DNA of 16,135 nt, taken from the NCBI GenBank assembly GCA_019415645.1, contig DXYV01000036.1, positions 1 to 16,135 of the forward strand, read 5' to 3'. This document shows positions 1 to 7,813 of this stretch, in pieces. Both the position numbers and the translations under genes were made by a program. The DNA comes from Clostridiales bacterium (GTDB lineage Bacteria; Bacillota; Clostridia; Oscillospirales; Oscillospiraceae). Numbering within the stretch: position 1 is the first letter of the stretch; each line of letters starts with the position of its first letter. A model generated the notes under the pieces. It did no database searches, was not told the DNA's origin, and was given only the letters and a program-made list of their open reading frames with translations.

Positions 1-242
1 TCCCCTTGACAAACCCCACCCGCAACGACCAAGCACAAGGGGGCCTGCGGGCCCCTTATTGGAAGTATCCCCCGGGGAACGAAACTCGGGAGTCTCAGCG
101 TCGGAACGTTCCGTGTGTTGGAATATGCCCCGCAGGGCTGCGGAACGAAACCCCCTCGGAGAGCGGAGGGGGCATCCGGAGAAAAGGCCGGTGAGGACAG
201 TGAGGCCCGCTGGGACTTTGTAAGACGTGAAGCACCTGGACA
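1..242. other. Gene-free structured intergenic region
   Basis: I see no convincing gene here. The stretch is dense in short inverted repeats: GGGGCC/GGCCCC near 41-54, GGAACGTTCC near 103-112, CCGCAG-GG-CTGCGG near 130-143, CCCCCTC/GAGGGGG near 151-172, and an outer pair ATGCCCC/GGGGCAT (about 125-131 and 168-174) that would enclose the last two as a branched structure. Two imperfect direct repeats start TTGGAA and end GGAACGAAAC (59-88 and 118-151). This could be a dispersed intergenic repeat or a structured RNA. I do not recognise a known RNA family in it (it does not look like RNase P, tmRNA or 6S), and the strand is undecided. Confidence 0.45.
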
Positions 243-270
243 TAAAAAATGCCGCCCCATATGGGGCGGC
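243..270 (-). terminator. Rho-independent terminator of the 131-aa membrane protein gene
   Basis: A perfect 8-bp stem GCCGCCCC/GGGGCGGC with loop ATAT (251-270) is followed, on the minus strand, by a run of six T. It lies 8 bases beyond the stop codon of the minus-strand gene at 278-673, so it most likely ends that transcript. Confidence 0.85.
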
Positions 271-277
271 GGAGGGT

Positions 278-673
278 TCAGGCCTTGATCGGGGTGCTGG
301 ACCAGACGGCCCAGACGAGGAGAAAGCCGGAGACGAACGTCAGGAGCCACTCCCCCAGCGGGATAAAGCAAAACAGCGCAAGCAGCGCCAGTGGGACGGC
401 GGCAAGCCAGAGCGCTCCACGCAGCATGGAGCTGACCTCGTGAAAGCGGTAGTAGGGGGACTGTATCCGGGCGTGGACGCGCTTGAGTTCGGCGGTCTTT
501 TCCGATACCTCGGCCATCCATTCCTGACGGAGACACTTTTTCTCCGCCAGCAGAGCCTCATCCGGCGCGCCGCCGTCCGGGCCGGACAGGGGGTAGGCGT
601 CGGGCGAGGTCAGCTTCTCGACCAGAGCGTCAAGCTCCGCCCACAGCTGTTCATATCGTTCTTCCAGCGTCAA
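278..673 (-). CDS. Hypothetical small membrane protein with two C-terminal helices
   Basis: This 131-residue protein has an acidic, charged N-terminal half (about residues 1-80, rich in Glu, Lys and Arg, probably helical) followed by two hydrophobic segments at about 85-104 and 107-125 joined by a very short turn. That pattern suggests a hairpin membrane anchor with a cytoplasmic helical part. I do not recognise the family and assign no function. The start is TTG, chosen because GGGAGG lies 8 bases upstream and a longer AGGAGG just before it. The gene stands alone: it has its own promoter and its own terminator, and it is divergent from the two-component operon. That it is a real gene is supported by the ribosome site, promoter and terminator together. 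Confidence 0.75.
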   Translation of the reverse strand: MTLEERYEQLWAELDALVEKLTSPDAYPLSGPDGGAPDEALLAEKKCLRQEWMAEVSEKTAELKRVHARIQSPYYRFHEVSSMLRGALWLAAVPLALLALFCFIPLGEWLLTFVSGFLLVWAVWSSTPIKA

Positions 674-705
674 TTCGAGCGCCTCCCTTTCCTCCTTTTG
701 CCCAG

Positions 706-733
706 ATTATAACAAAAAATAAGGAAAAGTCAA
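706..733 (-). promoter_or_regulatory. Sigma-A type promoter of the 131-aa membrane protein gene
   Basis: On the minus strand TTGACT (728-733) is followed after 16 bases by a perfect TATAAT (706-711), about 33 bases before the TTG start. The spacer is AT-rich, unlike the GC-rich surroundings. It lies in the intergenic gap shared with the divergent response regulator gene, for which I see no equally clear promoter. Confidence 0.75.
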
Positions 734-776
734 ACAGGCGGGCGTTTTACCCATATTACCACAAGGAGTTGATCAC

Positions 777-1433
777 ATGCCCACAACCATCGCCGTGGTC
801 GAGGATGACGCCTCGATCCGGACCATGTTGGAGTATTATTTCAAATCCCTTCAGTACGAGGTGGCGGCATTCGAGACCGGAGAAGATTTCTTCCGCGCCT
901 CGCTGCGGCCGGACCTGGTCCTGCTGGATGTGATGCTGCCCGGCATGGACGGCATGGAGATTCTTCAGAAGCTGCGGGAAAACGCCGACACCCGGGACGT
1001 GGCGGTCATCATGCTGACGGCCCGTTCCGCCGAGATGGATAAGGTGGCAGGGCTGGATTCCGGCGCGGATGATTACATCACAAAGCCCTTCGGCCTGATG
1101 GAGCTGCAGGCCCGAATCAACGCCGTGCTGCGCCGCCGTCACGGCACCGACCCCACCCTGCGCTACGAGGATCTGGTGATCGACCCGGCGGGGCGCACCG
1201 TCACGAAGAACGGCCAGCCCATCGAACTGACCTTCAAGGAATTTGAGCTGCTCAAGCTGCTGGTCTCCCGCCGGGGCACGGTCCTGACCCGGGATGAGAT
1301 TCTGGCGGCGGTGTGGAACTATGACTTCGCCGGCGAGACCCGGACGGTGGATATGCACGTCAAATCCCTGCGCCAAAAGCTGGGGGACGGCTATATTACC
1401 ACCGTACGGTCGGTTGGTTATAAAATGAACTGA
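777..1433 (+). CDS. OmpR/PhoB-family response regulator
   Basis: This 218-residue DNA-binding regulator is phosphorylated by a partner kinase and then controls transcription. The receiver domain (about 1-118) carries the acidic pair D10/D11, phospho-acceptor D51 in the LLLDVMLPGMDG stretch, T81 and K103 in DDYITKPF. The winged-helix output domain (about 128-217) has the typical ELTFKEFELLKLL start, the recognition-helix region RTVDMHVKSLRQKL and the GYKM end. ATG is preceded by AAGGAG at a good distance. Length is normal for the family. The sensor kinase follows after 17 bases, so the two form an operon. The kinase looks PhoR-like, which makes this a likely PhoP/PhoB-type regulator, but no phosphate transport genes are in view, so the signal is not established. 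Confidence 0.93.
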   Translation: MPTTIAVVEDDASIRTMLEYYFKSLQYEVAAFETGEDFFRASLRPDLVLLDVMLPGMDGMEILQKLRENADTRDVAVIMLTARSAEMDKVAGLDSGADDYITKPFGLMELQARINAVLRRRHGTDPTLRYEDLVIDPAGRTVTKNGQPIELTFKEFELLKLLVSRRGTVLTRDEILAAVWNYDFAGETRTVDMHVKSLRQKLGDGYITTVRSVGYKMN

Positions 1434-1450
1434 GAACAGGGGGTGATTGG

Positions 1451-2740
1451 TTGAAACAATCGCAGACCGGGGCCCGCCTGAAACGGAAGATCACGCTGGC
1501 AGTCATGCTGATCGTAGTGGTGGCGGTGGTGATCTCCAACGCGGTGGGCCTGTACATTTATCACGACCGGGAGCTGGCGGCCGCCCGCCAGAACCTGGAT
1601 GAACTGCTGAATTTGATGGACGCCCAGAGCTATGTCACCAACGCGGAGGAGCTGGTGACCCAGTTCGGCCAGGCCGCGCCGGAAAAGCGGCTGACCATCA
1701 TCTCGCCGGAGGGCGTGGTGCTGGCGGACAGCCTGAACGAGGAGCTGGGCAATCACTCCGACCGGCCGGAGGTGGTGGAGGCCATACGTTACGGTGAGGG
1801 TGAGGCCACCCGACGCTCGGATACCACCGGACAGGAGTACCTGTACGTGGCCAAGACCTTTACCGACGGCAACATCGGCCGGGCGGCCATGCCCATCTCC
1901 TCCCTCAACGCCGTGATGCTGCCGGGAATTTTGGGCTTTGTGGCCTCGGCGGCGGTGGGCCTGATCCTGGCTTTCGTGCTGGCCCGCAAGCTGGCGGGAC
2001 GAGCGGCGGAGCCGGTGGAGAAGGCCGCAGTGGCGGTGGCGCAGGTGGATGAGACCCTGCAAAACGCCCGCAGTGAATTTACCGCCAATGTGACCCATGA
2101 GCTGAAAACACCCCTGACCTCCATCAAAGGCTTTACGGATATGATGTCCTCCGGACTGGTCAAGAACCCGGCGGATCAGAAGCGGTTTTTGACCATGATC
2201 TCGGTGGAAGTGGACCGGCTGATCAACCTGATCAACGACATCCTCAAGGTCTCCGAGCTGGAGGCCCTGGAGGGCGTGTCCACTGACGATCAGGCGGACA
2301 TGATGGCCGTGGCGGAGGAGGCGGTGGAGCTCCTGCGGCCCACCGCCAAGGCGGCGGGTGTGTCGCTGACGGTGTCGGGCGGTACGGTAAACGCCGCCAT
2401 TGCCGCGCCGCGGCTGAAAGAGGTCGTCCTCAATTTGACCGAAAACGCCATCAAGTACAACAAGGAGGGCGGCTCGGTGCGGGTGAACGTCAGCGGCGAC
2501 GGCAGCAACGCCATTCTGACGGTGACGGATACGGGAATCGGAATCCCGGAGGAGTCTGTCGGCCACGTGTTCGAGCGGTTCTACCGGGTGGACAAAGGGC
2601 GCTCCCGGGCCCAGGGCGGGACTGGACTGGGCCTGGCCATCGTCAAGCACATCGTGGCCCTCTACCACGGCAGCGTGGCGGTGGAGAGCACTCTGGGCGT
2701 GGGCAGCACATTCACGGTCAGGCTTCCCTTTGCCCACTGA
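1451..2740 (+). CDS. PhoR-like membrane sensor histidine kinase
   Basis: This 429-residue kinase senses an extracellular signal and phosphorylates the regulator encoded just upstream. Order of parts: transmembrane helix about 14-37; an extracytoplasmic sensor domain about 40-150, which resembles the PhoR type (VTIISPEGVVLADS-like segment, then a DRPEV segment); second transmembrane helix about 154-178; dimerisation domain with phospho-acceptor H216 in THELKTP; ATPase domain with N332 in the N box, DTGIGIP at 360-366, FERFYRV at 374-380 and GGTGLGLAIVK at 389-399. All catalytic boxes are intact. The start is TTG with AGGGGG upstream; the nearby GTG is in a frame that stops at once. A HAMP domain is not obvious: the segment between TM2 and the DHp domain is only about 30 residues. 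Confidence 0.92.
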   Translation: MKQSQTGARLKRKITLAVMLIVVVAVVISNAVGLYIYHDRELAAARQNLDELLNLMDAQSYVTNAEELVTQFGQAAPEKRLTIISPEGVVLADSLNEELGNHSDRPEVVEAIRYGEGEATRRSDTTGQEYLYVAKTFTDGNIGRAAMPISSLNAVMLPGILGFVASAAVGLILAFVLARKLAGRAAEPVEKAAVAVAQVDETLQNARSEFTANVTHELKTPLTSIKGFTDMMSSGLVKNPADQKRFLTMISVEVDRLINLINDILKVSELEALEGVSTDDQADMMAVAEEAVELLRPTAKAAGVSLTVSGGTVNAAIAAPRLKEVVLNLTENAIKYNKEGGSVRVNVSGDGSNAILTVTDTGIGIPEESVGHVFERFYRVDKGRSRAQGGTGLGLAIVKHIVALYHGSVAVESTLGVGSTFTVRLPFAH

Positions 2741-2754
2741 CCGGGAAAGAACGA

Positions 2755-2796
2755 AAACGGTCCCCCGGGGCGCAGAAGCGCCCCGGGGGACCGTTT
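2755..2796. terminator. Bidirectional terminator between sensor kinase and MATE gene
   Basis: A very strong hairpin (arms about 19 bp, AAACGGTCCCCCGGGGCGC and its complement, loop AGAA) lies 14 bases after the kinase stop. It is followed by TTTGTCTT on the plus strand and by TTTTCGTTCTTT on the minus strand, so it can end both the kinase operon and the convergent exporter gene. Confidence 0.85.
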
Positions 2797-2855
2797 GTCT
2801 TGGGAGAAGGGGGAAGCGCCGGAGGCGGACCTGCGTCCGGCGGGCGGGGGGCCTT

Positions 2856-4259
2856 TCAGCGGGCCTCGGGTACTGAGGAAGGGACGCTCCCGGTCAGTGC
2901 CTGCTCCCGGCGAGATAGGATACGGGGAAACTGCGTGAAAAAGACGATACCCGTGGTGACAGAGGCGCAGACATCCGCCACAGGTTCCGCCAGCAGAACG
3001 GCAAATACCTGATCGGAAAGGAAACGAGGCAGAAGGTAGATCAGCGGGATGAGCAGGATGACCTTGCGCAGCAGAGCAAGGAACAGTGAGATCCTGGCTT
3101 GGCCAAGGGCCACAAAGGTCTGCTGGCAGGAGTACTGGACGCCCATGCAGACCGCCCCGGCCAGATAAACGCGCAGGGAGGAGACAGCTACCTCCATCAG
3201 CTCCGGCTTGTTGTTGAACAGGGCCACAAAAAGGCCAGGAAAGAGCAGGGCCAGCCCCCACATGAACACTGCATAGAGCACGGAACTCAGAAACAACAGC
3301 CGGAAGGCCCTCCGGACCCGGTCCAACTGGCCGGAGCCATAGTTATAGCCCACGATGGGCTGAGCACCCTGGGCCAGGCCGGTGAAGGGCAGCGTGAACA
3401 CCTGCATGACCGAGGTGCAGATGGTCATGGCGCCCACATACAGATCGCTGCCATACTTGAGCAGGGAGGTGTTGAAAGCGATGGAGACCAGGCTTTCCGT
3501 AGACTGCATGATAAAGGGAGAAACGCCGATGGCGACCACCGGCAGCAGCACCCTGGACTGCAAGCGCAGGTGACGGCGGCGGATGTGGAGCCTGGAGCGC
3601 CGCCCCATCAGAAAGACCAGCACCCATACTGCCGAAAGCGTCTGAGAAAGAATGGTGGCCAGGGCAGCGCCCTTGACCCCCATACCGAAGGCGTAGATGA
3701 AAATAGGGTCCAGGATAATGTTGGCGGCGGCACCGATGAGCACGGTCAGCATAGAGGTAGTGGCAAAGCCTTGGGTGGTGATAAAATTGTTCAGACCAAG
3801 GGAGAGCTCCACACTGATGGTGCCCCACAGGTAGATGGAGAGGTAGTCCTTGGCATAGCCGATGGTGTTTTCGCTGGCGCCTACCAGATAGAGCAAGGGC
3901 TCCTGAAACACGAACAGCAGAACGGTTACGACCACGGAAATGGTGATGAGCAGGGCGGTGCAGCCGCCGAGAATGGCGTCCGCGCCCTCCTGGTCGTTTT
4001 CCCCCATTTTGATGGCGGCCCGGGAGCCGCCGCCCATGCCGGCCAGGGCGGCCAGAGCGGAGACAAACATGATGATGCCAAAGCAGACGCCCAGGCCGGT
4101 CAGCGCCAGGTCACCCACCTCGGGCATATGGCCGATGTACATACGGTCCACGATGTTGTAAAGAGCATTGACTACCTGTGCTGTGACAGCGGGCACGGCC
4201 AACCGGAACAGCAGGGGCCCCACCGGGTCCCGGCCCAGATCATTAACGCGCTTGGACAA
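2856..4259 (-). CDS. MATE family multidrug efflux transporter
   Basis: With the chosen start this is a 467-residue integral membrane protein with about 12 hydrophobic segments, the usual size and layout for a MATE exporter, which expels drugs or metabolites using a proton or sodium gradient. Family features seen: the N-terminal PVGPLLFRLAVPAV segment, YNIVDRMYIGH in the first loop, GGGSRAAIKMGENDQEGAD in the second, a LDPIFIY segment near the middle, and the C-half GLAQGAQPIVGYNYGSG, which mirrors the N-half. The start is TTG at 4259 because AAGGAGGG lies 8 bases before it; the frame stays open 16 codons further but that ATG has no ribosome site. Subfamily looks closer to the MepA/DinF-like Gram-positive group than to NorM. 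Substrate cannot be told from sequence. It ends at a shared bidirectional terminator. Confidence 0.92.
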   Translation of the reverse strand: MSKRVNDLGRDPVGPLLFRLAVPAVTAQVVNALYNIVDRMYIGHMPEVGDLALTGLGVCFGIIMFVSALAALAGMGGGSRAAIKMGENDQEGADAILGGCTALLITISVVVTVLLFVFQEPLLYLVGASENTIGYAKDYLSIYLWGTISVELSLGLNNFITTQGFATTSMLTVLIGAAANIILDPIFIYAFGMGVKGAALATILSQTLSAVWVLVFLMGRRSRLHIRRRHLRLQSRVLLPVVAIGVSPFIMQSTESLVSIAFNTSLLKYGSDLYVGAMTICTSVMQVFTLPFTGLAQGAQPIVGYNYGSGQLDRVRRAFRLLFLSSVLYAVFMWGLALLFPGLFVALFNNKPELMEVAVSSLRVYLAGAVCMGVQYSCQQTFVALGQARISLFLALLRKVILLIPLIYLLPRFLSDQVFAVLLAEPVADVCASVTTGIVFFTQFPRILSRREQALTGSVPSSVPEAR

Positions 4260-4309
4260 GACGCGCTCCCTCCTTGTTTTCACATGAAATGCGAGATGAT
4301 GCGGCATTC

Positions 4310-4315
4310 AGTATA
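4310..4315 (-). promoter_or_regulatory. Probable extended -10 promoter element of the MATE gene
   Basis: On the minus strand TATACT is preceded by TGC, giving an extended -10 (TGCTATACT) about 50 bases before the TTG start of the exporter gene. I see no good -35 at the right distance, which is common for extended -10 promoters. Confidence 0.5.
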
Positions 4316-4386
4316 GCATAGCGGACGGCAAAAGGGAATGCCCGGAAGGTAATTTCGGAATCGGGTCCGCGCAAGAGCGGAACGAA

Positions 4387-4413
4387 GGGCCGCCTCCTGT
4401 TGGGAGGCGGCCC
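4387..4413 (-). terminator. Hairpin terminator downstream of the lysozyme gene
   Basis: A perfect 11-bp stem GGGCCGCCTCC/GGAGGCGGCCC with a 5-base loop lies 24 bases after the stop of the minus-strand lysozyme gene. On that strand it is followed by TTCGTT, a weak T tract, so termination is likely but not certain. Confidence 0.6.
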
Positions 4414-4437
4414 TCGTTGCGTGGATAGGCAGTCAAA

Positions 4438-5958
4438 TCAGGTCTCGCTGGGGGCGGGGTCGTCCAGACTGGGCGAATCGGTCTCCGCCGGGGTGAAGGA
4501 GGGCGTTTCCTCCGGGGCTTCGGTCTCGGCCGGCGCCGTCTCTTCCGGCGGGGCGGTCTCTTCGGGAAGGGGCTCGGAGGGCTCGGAGGATTCCTCCTCC
4601 CGGGACGGAATCGTTCCGCCATGGGACTGCCCGTACTGTCCGCCGAAGCAGATGTTCAGGTCTACCTTGCCCTCAATGCCGGCCACGGAGCCGGAGGAGG
4701 AATACTGCCACATCTGGAAGTCGTAGTACAGATTGGGGTAGACTCCGTTGTAGTAGGCGTACCAGAAGGGGTAGTCGTCGATGGCGGACAGGTCATAGCG
4801 CAGCAGGCCCAGATAGCCGTTGAAATAGACCATGGGCTGGTAGCCGGCCGCGGCGATGGTGTCGCAGAAGGCCACGGCGCAGGCGTTGAGAGTGGCGGAG
4901 TCCAGGTTGTGGGTGCGGGCGGAGGTGGTGGAGACATTCTCCCAGTCAAAGACCACCGGGTAGGTGATGTCGTAGCCCTCCAGGTATTGCAGGACGAAGT
5001 TGGCCTCCTCCACGGCCTCCTCCGCCGTGATGGCCTGGGAGAAGAAGTAGACGCCCACATCCAGACCGGCGGCCAGGGCGCCGTTGATGTTTTGCTCGAA
5101 ATACTTGTCCAGGTTCAGGGTGCCCTCCTGGCCGTAGCCCCGGTAGCCCAGACGGATGATGGCAAAGTCGATGCCGTCGGCGGCCACCGCATTCCAGTCG
5201 ATCTCGTTCTGATGGGTGGACACATCAATGCCGTAGGTCACCGGAGTCACGCCGTCGTCATAGTAGATGCGGCCGTCCGCCTCATAAAAGGAATCGCGGT
5301 CATAGTGGCTGGTGGCCACCCCCTCCAGAATGGGAACCAGCTGCTTGAGAATCAGCACCTTACCGGCGGAGGACCAACCCAGGTCGCTGATGATGTTGTT
5401 GAGAATGGTGACGGTGTCGGCACGGGTGAAGGGAGCTGCCGGGTCGATCTGATCCGAGGGGAGATAGCCCGCCGAGAGCAGGGCGGACACATAGCCAGCG
5501 GCCCAGGAATCCACAGGGAAGGGCAAAACGCCGTCGGGCTGCTCTTCGATTCCGAAGGCCCGGGCGATCATCACCAGCGCCTCGTCCCAGCGGATGGTAT
5601 CCAGGGGGCGGATGCCTGTACCGTCGCCCTGCACGATTCCGGCGGCGCACAGCTTAAGCATGGGCTCAGCATACCACATGGATTCGTCCAGATCCGGGAA
5701 GGTGTTGGGTACGCTCTCGGTGTAAGTAAAGACCCGGTTCAGAATGGTACACAGGTCGCCCCGGGTGATGGACTGGTCGGGGAAGAAGTGGCCGTTGCCG
5801 TCTCCCTCCAGAATCTTCAGGTCGGCGAACAGACTGATGGCCTCTTCGGCCACATGGCCGACCGTATCCGTGAAGCTGGCGGCGCCGGCGGGCGCAAGGC
5901 ACAGCCCCAGGGCCAGCGCGCCGGACAGACAGGCGGACAGGAACTTTACGGGCTTCAT
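4438..5958 (-). CDS. Secreted GH25 lysozyme with N-terminal SLH repeats
   Basis: This 506-residue secreted enzyme is predicted to cut the glycan chain of peptidoglycan. Residues 1-27 form a signal peptide (positive start, hydrophobic core, cleavage near AGAA-S). Three S-layer-homology type repeats follow at about 28-78, 86-135 and 150-190 (FTD/FPD start, FFPDQSITRGD and FTRAD ends), of which the third is degenerate; they would tie it to secondary cell wall polymers. A GH25 domain spans about 241-438, with D245 in YGIDVSTHQ and the DWE catalytic motif at 338-340. The tail (about 452-506) is rich in Glu, Pro, Thr and Ser and probably disordered. ATG at 5958 is chosen for AAAGGAG just upstream and because the signal peptide then begins at residue 1. 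Probable role is wall remodelling or turnover in the producing cell. It is divergent from murA, a peptidoglycan synthesis gene. Confidence 0.9.
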   Translation of the reverse strand: MKPVKFLSACLSGALALGLCLAPAGAASFTDTVGHVAEEAISLFADLKILEGDGNGHFFPDQSITRGDLCTILNRVFTYTESVPNTFPDLDESMWYAEPMLKLCAAGIVQGDGTGIRPLDTIRWDEALVMIARAFGIEEQPDGVLPFPVDSWAAGYVSALLSAGYLPSDQIDPAAPFTRADTVTILNNIISDLGWSSAGKVLILKQLVPILEGVATSHYDRDSFYEADGRIYYDDGVTPVTYGIDVSTHQNEIDWNAVAADGIDFAIIRLGYRGYGQEGTLNLDKYFEQNINGALAAGLDVGVYFFSQAITAEEAVEEANFVLQYLEGYDITYPVVFDWENVSTTSARTHNLDSATLNACAVAFCDTIAAAGYQPMVYFNGYLGLLRYDLSAIDDYPFWYAYYNGVYPNLYYDFQMWQYSSSGSVAGIEGKVDLNICFGGQYGQSHGGTIPSREEESSEPSEPLPEETAPPEETAPAETEAPEETPSFTPAETDSPSLDDPAPSET

Positions 5959-6140
5959 GGGCAATACTCCTTTGTTGGTGTCAAGAAACAGTGGATGAAA
6001 GCATTCTACCATGAAGCGTCGGAAAATGGGAGTATTCCGCGAAAATGTAACATAAATTTAATATAATATGCCACCGGGAAGAGGAAAAACGGAAATAACA
6101 GGAAAGCTGGAAGGCCCAGAGGACCGGCGCACCGGGCGGC

Positions 6141-6176
6141 GCGCTTTTTTCCCCCGGAGGCGGGATAAAAAAGCGC
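6141..6176. repeat. Perfect 10-bp inverted repeat with T and A runs inside the arms
   Basis: GCGCTTTTTT (6141-6150) pairs exactly with AAAAAAGCGC (6167-6176) around a 16-base GC-rich centre that can form a further short stem. The T run lies inside the arm rather than after it, so this is not a standard terminator for either neighbouring gene, both of which point away from it. It may be an old bidirectional terminator or a cruciform-forming site. Confidence 0.5.
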
Positions 6177-6260
6177 CGGGTGGGTATAGTGAACACAGAG
6201 GAACAGGGGACGGCAGGACCGGGCCGGCAAGGAGAAATTTTCATTTGTGCAAAATTTCTT

Positions 6261-6289
6261 TTGCTTTTACAGAGGGTTGGTGCTATAAT
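6261..6289 (+). promoter_or_regulatory. Promoter of murA
   Basis: TTGCTT (6261-6266), a 17-base spacer and a perfect TATAAT (6284-6289) preceded by TGC make a strong sigma-A promoter with an extended -10. Transcription would begin near 6296, leaving a leader of about 125 bases before the TTG start. The leader holds weak hairpins but no riboswitch I recognise. Confidence 0.8.
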
Positions 6290-6421
6290 ATATCAGCAAT
6301 ATTGTGCGGACACGGGAAAAGACGCACAGCTTGCACCCTGAATTTGCTTTTTTTGCTGTCCTGTGAGGCCGGCTTTCATAGAACCATTCCGGGCGGCGGC
6401 CCGGGAGGATAGAGGTGCGCT

Positions 6422-7714
6422 TTGACAAAGTATGTGATTCACGGCGGAAGGCCGCTGTATGGCAAAGTAGAGATCAGCGGCGCAAAGAACGCCGCGGTGG
6501 GCATTATCCCGGCCGCCCTGTTGGTGGACGGGGTGTGCCGTATTGAAAATATTCCCCAGATCAGTGATGTTACCCTTATTTTGAATATCCTGCAGGAGCT
6601 GGGCGCCGAGGTGCGCACAGTCAACCGCACCACGGTGGAGGTGGACTGCTCCCACATTCAAAACCGACAAGTTTCCTATGAATTGGGGCGGAAGATTCGC
6701 GCCAGCTACTACCTGATCGGCGCGCTGCTCAGCCGGTTCGGCTCCGCCGAGGTGCCCCTGCCCGGGGGCTGCGATTTCGGCGGCCGCCCCATCGACCAGC
6801 ACATCAAGGGCTTTGTGGCCATGGGCGCCGAAGTGGACGTGCGCAACGGCTATGTGCACGCCAAGGCCAAAAACGGACGGCTCAAGGGCAACCAGGTCTA
6901 TTTTGACATCGTCTCCGTGGGCGCGACCATGAACATCATGCTGGCGGCCACCCTGGCCGAGGGTATGACCATCATCGAGAACGCGGCCCGGGAGCCCCAT
7001 ATCGTGGATCTAGCCAACTTCCTCAACTCCATGGGCGCCGACATCATGGGCGCGGGCACCGACGTAATCAAGGTGCGGGGTGTGGAGCGGCTGTCCGGCG
7101 GGAGCTACTCCATCATCCCCGACCAGATCGAGGCGGGCACCTATATGGCAGCGGTGGCCGCCGCCGGCGGCGAGGTGCGGGTGTGTAATATCATTCCCAA
7201 ACACATGGAATGTATTACGGCCAAGCTGGTGGAGATGGGCGTGGACATCACGGAGGAGGACGATTCCCTGCTGGTGTGCCGCCACGGCCGGCTGCAGCGG
7301 GCCAATGTCAAGACCATGCCCTACCCGGGATTCCCCACGGACATGCAGCCCCAGATCGCGGCGGTGCTCTGTCTGGCGGATGGGACCAGCGTGCTGACCG
7401 AGGGCGTGTGGGACAACCGTTACCGCTATGCGGACGAGCTGCGCCGTCTGGGCGCGCACATCCAGGTGGACGGAAAAATCGCCGTGATCGAAGGGGTGGA
7501 CAAGCTGACCGGCGCGCCCATGCGGGCCTGCGACCTGCGGGCGGGCGCGGCCATGGTCATCGCCGGTCTGGCCGCCCAGGGGACCACCGAGATCGACTGC
7601 ATCCAGCATATCGAGCGGGGGTACGAGAACCTGGTGGAAAAAATGGCCGGAATTGGGGCCGACATCAAGGTCGTGGAGACCTATACGGAAGAACAGCAGT
7701 CCAACATTGGATAA
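6422..7714 (+). CDS. murA: UDP-N-acetylglucosamine 1-carboxyvinyltransferase (MurA)
   Basis: This 430-residue cytoplasmic enzyme transfers enolpyruvate from PEP to UDP-GlcNAc, the first committed step of peptidoglycan synthesis and the target of fosfomycin. Visible family features are K22 and N23 in ISGAKNAAV near the N-terminus, the active-site cysteine C117 in LPGGCDFGGRPIDQHI, and the C-half segment GFPTDMQPQ followed by VWDNRYRYADELRRLGA. C117 is the fosfomycin-reactive residue, so intrinsic resistance by a Cys-to-Asp change is not expected. Length is normal. The start is TTG with GGAGG and AGAGG upstream. Firmicutes often carry two paralogues, and I cannot tell from this window which one this is. 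A hairpin separates it from the MBL hydrolase gene 100 bases downstream. Confidence 0.95.
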   Translation: MTKYVIHGGRPLYGKVEISGAKNAAVGIIPAALLVDGVCRIENIPQISDVTLILNILQELGAEVRTVNRTTVEVDCSHIQNRQVSYELGRKIRASYYLIGALLSRFGSAEVPLPGGCDFGGRPIDQHIKGFVAMGAEVDVRNGYVHAKAKNGRLKGNQVYFDIVSVGATMNIMLAATLAEGMTIIENAAREPHIVDLANFLNSMGADIMGAGTDVIKVRGVERLSGGSYSIIPDQIEAGTYMAAVAAAGGEVRVCNIIPKHMECITAKLVEMGVDITEEDDSLLVCRHGRLQRANVKTMPYPGFPTDMQPQIAAVLCLADGTSVLTEGVWDNRYRYADELRRLGAHIQVDGKIAVIEGVDKLTGAPMRACDLRAGAAMVIAGLAAQGTTEIDCIQHIERGYENLVEKMAGIGADIKVVETYTEEQQSNIG

Positions 7715-7747
7715 CTGGTTGAATTTGTAAGAAACTGACGCAGCGCG

Positions 7748-7777
7748 CTGGGGCGGCGGCTATGGCCGCCGCCCCAG
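7748..7777 (+). terminator. Strong hairpin after murA, probable partial terminator
   Basis: A perfect 13-bp stem CTGGGGCGGCGGC/GCCGCCGCCCCAG with a 4-base loop follows murA by 33 bases. Only TTT then follows before GC-rich sequence resumes, so it may reduce rather than end transcription into the MBL hydrolase gene. Confidence 0.5.
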
Positions 7778-7813
7778 TTTGCGTGCTGCGCCTTCCCTTG
7801 GAGGCTACATAAT

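Larger units (their letters stand above)
5959..6421. other. Divergent intergenic region between the lysozyme and murA genes
   Basis: No gene is supported in this 463-base stretch, and it is more AT-rich than its flanks. It contains a possible extended -10 for the lysozyme gene on the minus strand (TGGTAGAAT, hexamer at 6003-6008), an AT-rich patch with TATAAT near 6060 that lacks a good -35, a 10-bp inverted repeat at 6141-6176, the clear murA promoter at 6261-6289 and an untranslated leader of about 125 bases ahead of murA. Confidence 0.6.

Noticed and set aside
1..242. RNase P, tmRNA or 6S RNA at the left edge
   Set aside because: The conserved cores of these RNAs are not present on either strand as far as I can read.
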